A DNA stretch of 64,000 nt from assembly GCA_025917655.1 (NCBI GenBank), contig CP084613.1, positions 2,172,001 to 2,236,000 of the forward strand. Reading direction: 5' to 3'. This stretch comes from Chlorella sorokiniana. Lineage: Eukaryota > Chlorophyta > Trebouxiophyceae > Chlorellales > Chlorellaceae. Under the pieces are notes generated by a model. That model searched no databases and had not been told where the DNA came from. It saw nothing but the letters and a program-made list of their open reading frames with translations. Positions 43,887-55,200 of the stretch are shown in pieces; positions within the stretch are counted from its first letter, which is position 1, and each line of letters starts with the position of its first letter. Both the position numbers and the translations under genes were made by a program.

Positions 43887-45953
43887 TCAAAGGCCCAGGG
43901 CAGCCTTGCGTTCCCGCAGGTGTGCACGCATGGCGTCATGGCTGGCGGATGCCACCGCCAGCTGGCGCTTGTCGTCGCTGTGGTAGAGCAGCGCGCCTAG
44001 CTGGCGCGCATGCTGGACCGCCCCCTCATACAGCTCAGCGCTCTCAAACCGCTCGTACAGCGTGGCGGCGGTCTGGGCCTGCAGCCGCGACAGCTCCTTC
44101 TCCCAAAGCCGCACCTGGTCGGTGACAACCTGGGGGGCATGGGGGCCAGTTTTTTGTTTGGCTGCCCTGGTGGCAACCGCCATGATGGACCGGCGGGGGC
44201 GGTGTGCAGCGCGGCGTGGCCTGCCCCAGGCACCGCCCCTGCCCTGCGCCTCACCGGCGGCACTGCGGGGCTGCTGGCTGCGGCGCGCGGGTGGGCGTGC
44301 TGGCGCAGGAAGGCGGCCACCTGGTCGGCGGTGATGCCCAGGGCCAGGGCGGCGCCGGCCGAGTCTCGGGTGATGGTGCCCACAAACAGGTTGGGCAGCA
44401 GCGCATCGCACCGCACAAACACGCGCAGCACGGCCACCTGCACCGCCGAGGTCGTGTAGGCATACACCCTGGGGGGGCAACAGCACATGCCTGGGCCGGC
44501 AGGGAGGCACCCCTCGTTTCCAGCTGGCTGCAGCCACTCAGGCAGGCCCCCTTGCATCAATCACCCTCCCAAACATCTCCCCCTTCCAGCCACACCTGAA
44601 GTTTGACTCCACGATGACATGGCCCTCCTCCTGGGCGGCGGCCGCCTCACCCCCTCGCCCGCCCCCCGCCAGCACGGCGGCCAGGCGCGTGGGGTGCAGC
44701 CAGAGCTGGCCCCCCTGGGCGCCGGCATCAGCAGGCCCATCTGGCACATGTGCGCCGCGATGGACTGCTCACCGCGCCCCAGCTGGCTGTAGCTCATAGG
44801 TGCGCCGCCCCCTGCAGCCCCAGGCGCAGCAGGAAGTTGGCCGCCACCGCCAGGTCGCCGTCGCCGCCCTGGCCGCCCGCTGCCTGCAGCCCCAGCAGGT
44901 ACTGGCGCACCACCGCCCACAGCTGGCTGTACAGGTCGGACAGCAGGAACTGGAAGCCGCGCTGGCTGATGCCTGCGAGGGGCAGGGAGGAGCGGCGGCG
45001 GCAGCCTGTCGGCCGTGCGGCAACGGAAACAATACGCGCGGTACGGCACCCAGCCAAGAATGCGCGGCAGGGCACATGATGGAACGGCAGGAAGCCAGCA
45101 AAGGCGGGCGACGGCGATTCGAGCGGGCCCGCGTGCGCTCACTCTGCGCCAGCGTGAACTCGTCCTTGAGCATGAGCCCCGCCGCCACCAGCAGCTGGGC
45201 CAGGTCAGCTGGCTGGGCTTGCAGCTGGGGTGGGGCATCGGGCGGGCTGCCCTCCCCGCTCACGAGGTACAGCATCAGGGCCTCCCACTGCTGCCGCGCA
45301 AACGCCGCCAGCTGCGCGGCGCTAGGCGGGGGCCCCAGCGGCGGTTGCAAGGAGTGTTTGCCGGAAAGCAGCCTGCACAGCAGGCAGCGGGGAGGCCTCG
45401 TGAGCCGTGTTGGAACGGTGGCTGCCTAGCGAACCACGCCCCAACAGCATGCTGCTGGGCTGCAGCGATGCGGCAGGCCAGCCAGGCGGCATGGACGAGC
45501 CTCGCTGCACCGCCAGCAAGCCCACCCGGTGCTGTATGCATGGCGCAACTGCGCCTGGAAGTCTGCGTTCAGAGTGTAGGCTGCCTGGCCATCGCGCACA
45601 ACCTGCGCCAGCACCCGCAGGGCCGACAGCTCTCGCAGCGCTGTGCCAAGCTTGGCGCCGCCGTCGGCCGTGGCCCAGCTGTTGACGAGAACTGCAGCAG
45701 ACAGCCGACACGCAGGGTGGTGCTCGGCACCGGCAACAGCTGTGCACATGCGACCTCCCAATGCAGGCGGGCCTGCCTTGCCTGCGTCGAGGGTGCCCGT
45801 CGTGCACGCAAAGCGGAGCAGGGTGTGGCGGGCAAGCGGCGGGAGGGAGCGGAGGATGGCCACAACGGCGTATGGCTGTGCAAACAGTCGTTCTAACTGA
45901 TCCGGGGCGATGTCGCGGGTGATGAACGACACAAGCCCGCTGCTGGCGTCCAT
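43887..45953 (-). CDS. TFB2: TFIIH subunit p52 (TFB2 / GTF2H4)
   Basis: The ATG at 45953 opens MDASSGLVSFITRDIAPDQL, followed by VVAILRSLPPLARHTLLRFA as in p52. Further exons give LRELSALRVLAQVVRDG with NADFQAQLR, FARQQWEALMLYLVSGEG, LLVAAGLMLKDEFTLAQ, ISQRGFQFLLSDLYSQLWAV and the FLHPTRLAAVL block. Then come GHVIVESNFRVYAYTTSAVQ, the second VAVLRVFVRCDALLPNLFVG, ITADQVAAFLRQHAHPRA and VVTDQVRLWEKELSRLQAQT, ending KAALGL. The order and wording follow human GTF2H4 from end to end. p52 anchors and stimulates the XPB helicase in TFIIH, in both promoter opening and nucleotide excision repair. A frame switch lies near 44800. It is divergent from TOR with 326 bases between start codons. Confidence 0.9.
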
Positions 45954-46279
45954 TAGGCCTGGACCTCGCGTAGAACTGGCCCGAGTTGGGAGGTTTATGC
46001 TCACAACGTGAGAGTCTTACACACAGACATTAAATCCAATGATGCTGAGCGACTGGCGTCTTCAAATCAGTACTCCAAGGCGTCCTGGCTGGAGCCAGGG
46101 TTTCTAACGCGGGCGCGCACTCGTCTGAGCACTCCGATCGCACTGCACAGTATCGGTCTTCCTTCAGAAAGGGAGGAATTGTACAGCAGGCAGGGCAACA
46201 GCAGTGACGGCGTGGTCCGCTATGCCGTTCGCTGCCCACCGAGCTGTTTGTTGAGTGCAGCCACTGCTGCACCAACGGA
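45954..46279. other. Bidirectional promoter region between TFB2 and TOR
   Basis: 326 bases separate the two ATGs. An in-frame GTG upstream of the TFB2 ATG reads on to 46004 but is not needed. Confidence 0.45.
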
Positions 46280-49200
46280 ATGACGTCCACGATGGTTCCG
46301 CCGCATCCCTCCGGGGCAGCGGACCCCCTGTCGGGGTTGAGCCGCTGCCTGGCGGCCTTGTGCCGCCCAGGTGCGCTGTCGCAGGCTGTGCTGCGGGGTG
46401 TGCGGGGCAGTCGCAAGGGACAGGCTAGCAGGATGTCCCACGGCAGGTCTGCATGCTGCGCTTCACTCCTGCCTGACAGAACTGCCTGCACGCCGGCCGT
46501 TGGCCCCCGCCGCCGTCGCGCAGGCGCCGCCGCCCTGCGCGAGGAGCACGCGCTGGCTGCGTTTGTGGACGCGGAGGGGCGCAGCACCAAGGGCGACAAG
46601 TTCAACCGCTTCCTGGGGGAACTGCACGCGCGTGCGCAGCCTGGTGGCCTCCCCCGACCCGCACGAGCGGCTGGCGGGGGTGCTGGCCATTGACGAGCTG
46701 GCTGCCACCCGCGCCTTCTCCTCCTCCGCGGCGCGCCTGTCGGACCTGGTGCGCACCCTCATGGAGGTGTTCACCGCATCCACGGAGGTGCACACCATGC
46801 AGGCGGGCGCAGCCACGCTGGGGCACCTGGTCAAGGCGGGGGCCCCTCATGGCGGACGTGGTGGAGGAGCAGGTGCGGCGCCTGCTGTGCGCAGGGGAGG
46901 AGGAGAGGCATGCGCAGCGCCAACCAGGGTGGATGCTGCGTATCAGCACGTCGCGGTGCGGGTTTGTGCAGCGATGAGCTGGAGGGAGTGCTGCCGAGGG
47001 TCCCCCCGTCCCCGTGTTCCCCTGGCAGGTCAAGCGCGGCATTCAGTGGCTGGCTGCGCCGCGGCAGGAGCACCTGCGGCTGGCGGGGGTGCTGCTGCTG
47101 CGCGAGCTGGCGGAGCACGCGCCCGCCATCTTCAACGTGCACGTCCGCGCCTTCATCGAGGTCATCTGGAACCCGCTGCGCGACCCGCGCCAGCACGTGC
47201 GCGAGGCGGCGGTGGCGCGCTGCGCGCGTGCCTGGTGCTGGTGGAGAAGCGGGAGACGCGGTACCGCGTGCAGTGGTACTACCGCCTGTTTGAGGAGACG
47301 CAGCGCGGCCTCACCCGCGTCACCTCGCTGGAAACCGTGCACGGCTCGCTGCTGGCGCTGGGGGAGCTGCTGCGACACACCGGTGGGTTAAGGGGGCTGC
47401 TTTTTTGGTGTGTGTGTGTGGGGGGTACCGTGGGTGTGGTGGTGGTGGAAGATATGGGATGGGGGGTTGTAAGTGATTGCATTTGTGGGTGTGGTGGTGG
47501 TGGAAAGGGGGGGGCAAGGCGGCGGACGCTGCGCTGCGCGGAGGGCGGTGCAGTGGGTGGGCCAGTCTGCAGCCCATGCCCCCCCCGCCTCAGGCGAGTT
47601 CATGCTGGCGCGGTACCGCGAGGTGTGCGACACCGTGCTGCGCTTCCGCGACTCCAAGGAGAAGCTGGTGCGCCGCGCGGTGACGGCGCTGCTGCCACGC
47701 CTGGCGGCCTTTGCGCCCGAGCGCTTTGTGAAGAGCTACTTGCACCAGGCCACCCAGTACCTGCTGGGCGTGCTGGGCCTGCCCGCGGAGCGCGGCGCCG
47801 GCTTCACCGCCATCGGGAGATGGCGGGGCGCTGGCGCGCGCGGGGTGGCCGCCCGCATGAAGGCCCCAGACGACTTCCTGCGCCCCATCGCCGCCGCCAT
47901 CCGCGAGTGCCTGGGCCAGCGCAGCCGCGGGCGCCCGCTGTGCCCTGAGGCGCTGGAGTGCGCGGGGGTGCTGGCGGTGGCGCTGCGCCGCGACTGGCAG
48001 CCCTACCTGGCGCAGCTGCTGGAGCCGATGTTCCAGACGGGGCTGTCGGGTGCGCGCGCGTGCAGCCACCCAGCGCCACCCAGCCGACGCGGGGGAGCCT
48101 TGGGGGCAGCGGGCACATGGCCCGCCACCCGGCACCCGTCGCTCCTCTCTCGCTGCGCGCCCCGCCAGCCAGCGCCGGCCTGCGCTTGAGCGCGCAGCGC
48201 GTCGACCTCGCCCCCTCTCCTGTCCCCATGCGCAGACGCGCTGGTGCAGGCCATGCACAAGGCGGTGGGGCGCTGCCGGACCTGCTGCCGCGTGTGCAGG
48301 CTCTGCTGCTGGACCTGCTGTCGCTGGCGCTGGCGCGGCGCCCCTTCTGCGCCGCCACGCCGCCCGCCACAGTGGCGGCGCTGCAGGCGGCGCTGGCGGG
48401 GGAGCTGCAGGGGGCGGCGCTCACGCGCCTCGCGCTGCACACGCTGGGCGGCTTCGCCTGGCACCCGCACCGCCTGCTGGACTTTGTGCGCGACGCGGTG
48501 ACGCCCCACCTGGACGACGGGGACTCGGCGGTGCGGCGCGCCGCCGCCGTAGCTGCCTGCCACGTCCTGGAGCAGCATGTGCGGCACGCACGCGCCGCCC
48601 CGCCGCACGCCTGCCGGCCTCGGAGCAGCGCGCGGTGGACAAGGTGGGTGGGGTCTTGAGTGCAGGTGTGTGGGTGTGAAGGGGGCGGTCCGCACTTGGG
48701 GGTGGTCTGGCCCCAATCCCAGCACACCGTGCCTTCTCCTCGGGAAGCTCGTGCGGGGCTGAGCGCCACACTGCACCCCGCCTGTCGTCGCTCTGCGGTG
48801 CTCCATGTGCGGCGGCGCCCCGCGCCTCCCCCTCCCTCCCCCTGCAGACGGTGCAGCGCCTGCTGTCCTCCGCGGTTGCCGACCCGTCGGTGGCTGTGCG
48901 GCGCACGGTGCTGGAGGCTCTGTCGCGGGCCTCTGCGCTGGAGGGCCACCTGGCGCAGGCCGAGTGCCTGCGCTCGCTGTTTGTGGCTCTCAACGACGAG
49001 AGCAGCCGCGTGCGCTCGCTGGCCATCCAGGTGGCGGGGGCGCTCAGCGGCGCCAACCCCGCCTACGTGCTGCCGGCGCTGCGCCGCCACCTCATGCAGC
49101 TGCTGTCCGACATGGACCACTCCCCAGACAGCAGGCAGAGGGAGGGTGCGCGCCCCCGGGCAGGGGCCCCGCCGGCAGGGGCGGCTTGCTGTCGGCTGGG

Positions 49201-52200
49201 TTGACGCCCGCCTGACAGCCCGCTTGGGGTGTCTCGGAGGCTGGGGCTACCCAGGAGCGTCCCTGCTCGCCCGCCCCGCCCACTCATCCGCCCCGCCTGC
49301 CCACCCATCCACGCAGAGAGCGCGCGCCTGCTGGGCGTGCTGATCCGGTGCGCGCCGCGCCTCGTGCTGCCCTACGCCGCACCCGTGCTGCGTGCGCTGG
49401 TGGCCAAGCTGCAAGCGGCGGGGTCGGGCGCGCCCCCGCAGCGCCCGCAGCCACAGCCGCCAAGCCCAGCTCCAAGAGCACGGCGCAGGGTGAGGGGGCG
49501 GGTCAGGGCTGCCTGCATTGGTAGGGGGCACCCCCGTGTGCTGCCGCGCTGGGCTGCCAGCGCGCCGCACGCCCACCCACCCGCCCGCCCGCCCGCCCAC
49601 GCCTGCAGAGGATGGGTTTGAGGTGGCGGTGCTTGTGACCATGGGCGAGCTGGCGGCGGTAGCGGGCACCCAGCTGCGCGCCGACGTCCCCGAAATACTG
49701 CCCCTCGTCATCGACGCCATCCAGGACGGCGGCAGCCCGGCGAAGCGCCTGGTGGCAGTCAGCACGCTGGGCCAGGCACGCAGCAGGGGGTGGGAGGGGG
49801 CGCAACCAGGATGCAAGGGCGGTGGGGGATGCTGCCAAGGCGCGGCCCCCTCCTGCCAACCGAGCGCCGGCTGTGCTCGCCGCCGGCTGCCTGCCTGGCG
49901 CTGCTGTCGCTGCGCGGCCCGCGCTTGGTGACGTGCCCCCGCCCCCCCACACTCGTGCTCTCCGCAGGTGGTTGAGTCCACTGGCTGCGTGGTGTCCCCT
50001 ACCTGGAGTACCCGCAGCTGCTGGGGGTGCTGCTGCGCATGCTGAGCGAGGGCGGGGCGGGTGTGCGGCGCGAGGTGATGAAGGTGCTGGGCATCGTGGG
50101 CGCGCTGGACCCGCACACCCACAAGCTCAACCTGGCGGAGCTGCAGGGGGAGGGGCGGCTGGAGCGGGAGGGCGTGCGCCCCCAGCTCCCCTCCAGGGAC
50201 GCGCCGGATCCGGGTGAGGGGGGCAACCGCTGCGGCCCCAGCGCTGCGCCTGCGCCTGCAGGGCAGGGCTGCCGGTGTCCAGGACCCCCGCTTGGGCTGC
50301 TGGCTGTCGCCGCAGCTGCCGCCTGGCCCAACGTCGCCCACTGGCCGCTGCAGGGGGTGCGGGCGGCGTGGGTGAGCCGTCCCTGGACCTGCTGCCCGCC
50401 GCTGGGCTGGTCACCTCCAGCGAGGACTACTACCCCACCGTGGCCATCAACGCGCTGATGCGGGTGCTGCGCGAGCCCGGCATGGGCGCGCTGCACGGCC
50501 GCGCGGTGGCGGCGCTGTTCGACATCATCAGGGCCATGGGCCTCGCCTTTGTGCCCTACCTGCCCAAGGTGGGGGCGGCACGCGGGTGTCAGGGCTGGCG
50601 TCCTGCAGGGCCCCCAGGCCTGGGCGCAGGCGGCCAGGGTGCTGCACGCTGCGGCAGCCCGGACCCGCTCCTGCCCAGCCCCCTTTTAAGAGACGCACAC
50701 ATCACCTACGCACGCAGGTTGTGCCCGTGCTGCTGTCCCTGACGCGGGCGCCGACGACCTGCAGCGCCGCGTGGACATGGTGCGCGCGCTGACCGACCTG
50801 GTGGTGCTGCAGCGGCAGCACGTCCGCCGCTTCCTGCCAGACCTGCTGGCGCTGGTGGCGGACTTCTGGGGGGGCGCCGGGGCAGCCGCCCGCGCAGCTG
50901 CCACACGTGCTCTCCCTGCTGGCGGAGCTGTCACGTGAGCCGGGGGGGCCTGCTGCTGTGGGGCAGCCTTCACGCTGATCAATGCCCGTGGGCCCCCAAT
51001 CGTGGTGGCGCGGCCCACTCACCCACATGCCCCCCCCAAACCTCCCCACCTGTGCAGAGACGCTGCGCGACGACTTCCGCACCTACATGCCCGACCTTCT
51101 GCCCCGCTTTGTGTCCCTGCTGAACGAGGCGGAGCGCACCTCCGACTTCTCGCTGGTGCGCACTCGGGGGGCCAGAGGCCTGGCACGGCGCGGCGGTGCA
51201 TCCCAGCACCCTTCTGGCCTGCGCTGCCTGGGCCGGCCCTGCCCCTGCCCCTGCCCCTGCCCCGGGCCCAAGCCCCGGCCCCACTCCGTCGCCTCCCTCC
51301 GCGCAGGTCAAGCCTGCGCTGGACGCTGTGCGCGCTCTGGGCCCGGTGCTGGAGGACCACCTCCAGCTGCTGCTGCCCGCGCTCAGCCGCCTGATCGCGC
51401 CCGGCGGCGCGGGCCTGCCGCAGCCGGTTCAGGAGGAGGCGCTGTCGGCGATGCAGGACCTGCTGCCGCGCATGCAGCTGGCGGGCTTCTCCTCCGCAGT
51501 GCTGCACCCCCTCATCCGCCTGCTGGACGGGCCCAGCGACGCGCTGCGCCAGCGTGCGCTGGACACGCTGTGCTCCGTGGCCCTGGCCGTCGGCCCCGAC
51601 TTTGCCATCTTTGTGCCCACCGTGAAGAAGGCGAGGCGGGGCGGGGTGGGGGCTGGGCACACCCAAGGTCGCCGTAGCCGCCACCAGCTGCCACGCGGGG
51701 CCTTGTGCTCGGGCGTGCGGGGCCAGCGGCTCGTTTCGCGGCTGAGCGCCCCCACCCTCTGCCCACCCACCCACCTTGCAGATCATTGCGCGGCACCGCA
51801 TGCCCGCCCCTCCGCCTTCGCGCGCGTGTCCTCCCGCCTGCTGGCCGGCGAGGCCCTGCCAGAGCGGCGCGCAGGACTGGGAGAGCAGCGCGGGGTTCCT
51901 GGCGGAGGAGCACGTGGGCAAGCCGCGCCAGTCCACCCCCGACCGCCTGCACCTGGAGCGCGCGCTGACGCTGCAGCAGGGTGCGGCGGGGGGTCCGGGG
52001 GCACAGAAGGCCTTGTGGCTGTGCTGGAGCCACGCGCTGCGCCTGCCGCGCGCTGCACCTGCCGCTCACGTTCACCAACCCTACCTTGCACGCTCCCCTC
52101 CCCCTTCCCTGCTGCAGGCGAGGCTGGCCTGAACACGGGCCTGCGCAGCGAGGGCGTGGGCAGCCTGCGCCGCGCCTGGGAGTCCAGCCAGCGCTCCACC

Positions 52201-55200
52201 AAGGAGGACTGGGCCGAGTGGATGCGCAACTTCTCGGTGGAGCTGCTGCGGCAGAGCCCCAGCCGCGCGCTGCGCGCCTGCGCCTCCCTGGCGCAGACCA
52301 ACCCGGGCATGGCGCGGGAGCTGTTTGCCGCGGGCTTTGTGTCCTGCTGGGGCGAGCTGGACGAGGGGATGCAGGAGCAGCTGGTGCGCAGCCTGGAGGC
52401 GGCGCTGGCCTCGCCCACCATCCCCCGACATCGTCACCACACTGCTCAACCTGGCAGAGTTCATGGAGCACGACGAAAGGCGCTGCCCCTGGACACGCGG
52501 TGCGCGGCTGCCGGGCGGGGGGGGGCAGCACCGCTGCCCGCGCGGATGGGCGTGTGCAGAAAGGCAATGTGCTTCGGCTCCCGTCGCCCCAATCAGCCTG
52601 GGCGCCGCTGTCGGCCTGGCTGGCGCCGTTGGCCCCCGACCCTCCCACCGTCTGCTGCCGCAGCACGCTGGGCGCGCTGGCGGAGAAGTGCCACGCGTAC
52701 GCCAAGGCGCTGCACTACAAGGAGCTGGAGTTCCAGTCGTCGCCGCACTCGGCGGTGGAGGCCCTCATCTCCATCAACAACCAGCTGCGCCAGCCGGACG
52801 CCGCCGTGGGGGTGCTCAACGTGGCGCAGAAGGAGCTGCACATGGACCTGAAGGAGTCGTGGTGCGCGGGCGCTGCCGCTCGCGTGGCCCTCAGTGGAAG
52901 GGGGGGGGCGGCCGCCGCTGCGCACACGGCCAGGTGCCGCCCGGGCCATGCACTGAGAGCTCGCCCCCTCCCCCATTAACCCCCCAAAACACTCGTCTCC
53001 CAGGTACGAGAAGCTGCAGCGGTGGGACGACGCGCTGCGTGCGTACCGCCTGAAGCTGGAGGCCGCCCCCGGCTCCGCAGCCCACGCCGACGCGCTGCTG
53101 GGCCAGTGCCGCTGCCTGGCGGCGCTGGCTCGGTGGGAGCCGCTGTTTGCGGCGTGCCGCAGCGAGTGGTCCAGGCTGGAGCCCCACGTGCGGCGGGAGA
53201 TGGCCCCGTGGCCGCCCATGCCGCCTGGCAGCTGGGCGACTGGCGGGCCATGCGCCAGTATGTGGAGGTGGTGGCGCACAGCCAGGCGGGGGGCGGCGCG
53301 GAGGGCGCCTTCCTCGCCGCCGTCATCGCGGTCAAGGACGAGGAGCACGACGCGGCCGCGGGTGCGCACACTCACGCGCCGCCTGCCTCGCTGGGTTGCT
53401 CGTTTGTGTGTGTGTGTGCGCGTGTGTAGAGGGGTGCGGTGCGCCTTGCTGCCGCAGCGTGGGTGCTGAGCGTGCAGCACATCCCCCTCCCGGGCAGCCT
53501 GCGTGGAGCGAGCGCGCGACCTGCTGGGCACTGACCTGGCGGCGCTGGTGGGGAGAGCTACGAGCGCGCGTACGCAGACATGCTGCGTGTGCAGCAGCTG
53601 ACGGAGCTGGAGGAGATCCTGGCGGTGCGGCGCGCCGAGGAGGCGGCGGCGGCCGGCGGCGGCGGCGGCGCGGGCAGCGGGGTGGAGGGCCTGCCCGCCG
53701 CGCTGCAGGGAGCGACGCGCAGCCGGGAGCTGATGCAGGCGATGTGGGCGGGGCGGCTGCGCGGCGTGCAGCGCAACGTGGAGGTCTGGCAGGCGCTGCT
53801 GAGGTGGGCGGCTGCTGCGGCTGCTGCTGCTGCCGCTGCCTGGCACGCCCCCTTGCTGCTGCGCAACCCCTCCGCCAGCCCCCCTCCTGCCCGCGCCCCC
53901 TCACAGCGTGCTCCCCCGCCTCTTCCGCCCCCCTTCCAGTGTGCGGCGCCTGATGCTGGAGATGCACGAGGACTGCGCCACCTGGCTCAAGTTTGCCAAC
54001 CTGTGCCGCAAGAGCGGGCGCATGAGCCAGAGCGAGGCCACCCTGGTGCGCCTGCTGGCCTGCGTGCGCGCCGACGCAGAGGCCCGCGGCCTGGGCAGCC
54101 TGTCCCCGGCAGCCAGGAGCCGGACGTGATGTACGCGTGGCAGAAGCACGTGTGGGCCACGGGGGCGCGGCAGGAGGCGTTCGCAGGCGTGCAGCAGCTG
54201 GCGAACGAGCTGACCAACGCGGCGGCGGCGCTGGCGGCGGCCGCCGCCGCCTCCTCCGCGCCTGGCACGCCCTCGGCGGCGGGCGCCGCGGCTGGAACGG
54301 CTGCCCTGGGTGGCGCGCTGGGCGGGTCCCTGGGCAGTGCGGGCGACCCGGGCGCGCGCTGCTGCGTGCGCGGGTGCACCTGCGGCTGGGGCTGTGGCGC
54401 CGCGCTCTGACCGAGGAACTGACCGAGGGTGCCATCGCCGCCATCATGGCCAGCCTGCGCGCCGCCACCGAGTGCGCCCCGGCTGGGGCAAGGCCTGGCA
54501 CCACTGGGCCTACTTCAGCTGCGAGGCCATGGTGTTCTACGGCGCGGCAGACCCAGCCGCGGCGCAGCGCTTTGTGGCGCCCGCGGTCACCGGCTTCTTC
54601 CGCTCCATAGAGCTGGGCCAGGCGGCGGGTGGGCGGGGGAGACGGGGGAGCGTGTGTCGGGGGTCGCGTTGGGGTGCATTTCTAGTGAGGGATGCCAGTC
54701 GGGCCAGGGCTGGGCCGGGCAGTGGGGCTGGGGCCTGTGGGCTGCCCTGCCATCGGGGGCAGGGCGGCGGGCTGCAGCTGGCGCCAGCCATTGCTGGCTG
54801 CTTGGCTGCAGGCCAGCCCCTCGCCCACCCATGCCAGGTCAGCTCTCAATACCCCCCCCACCACCCCCACCCCCGCAGTGAGCCCGCACGACGTGGGCAC
54901 CAGCGCCGCGTCCAACCTGCAGGACATCCTGCGCCTGCTGACGCTGTGGTTCTCCCACGGCGCCGCCCCGACGTGGAGGCGGCGCTGGCCGAGGGCTTTG
55001 GCCACGTCAGCATCGAGACCTGGCTGGTGGTCATCCCCCAGGTCATCGCCCGCATCCACACCTCCTCCCTGCCCGTGCGCCGCCTCATCCACTCCCTGCT
55101 GGTGCGCATCGGGCGGCACCACCCCCAGGCCCTCATGTACCCGCTGCTGGTGGCGTGCAAGAGCCAGAGCCCGTCGCGGCGCGCCGCCGCCCAGGGCGTG

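Noticed and set aside
46371-47948. A 525-codon plus-strand open frame
   Set aside because: It crosses several TOR exons and introns out of frame; GC-rich coding DNA leaves long open frames in the other registers.
47804-49120. A 438-codon minus-strand open frame opposite TOR
   Set aside because: It is the antisense shadow of TOR HEAT-repeat exons and is Ala/Arg/Pro-rich without any motif.
51238-51270. CCCCTG hexamer repeat
   Set aside because: A short simple repeat within a TOR intron; similar C-rich tracts occur in many introns here.
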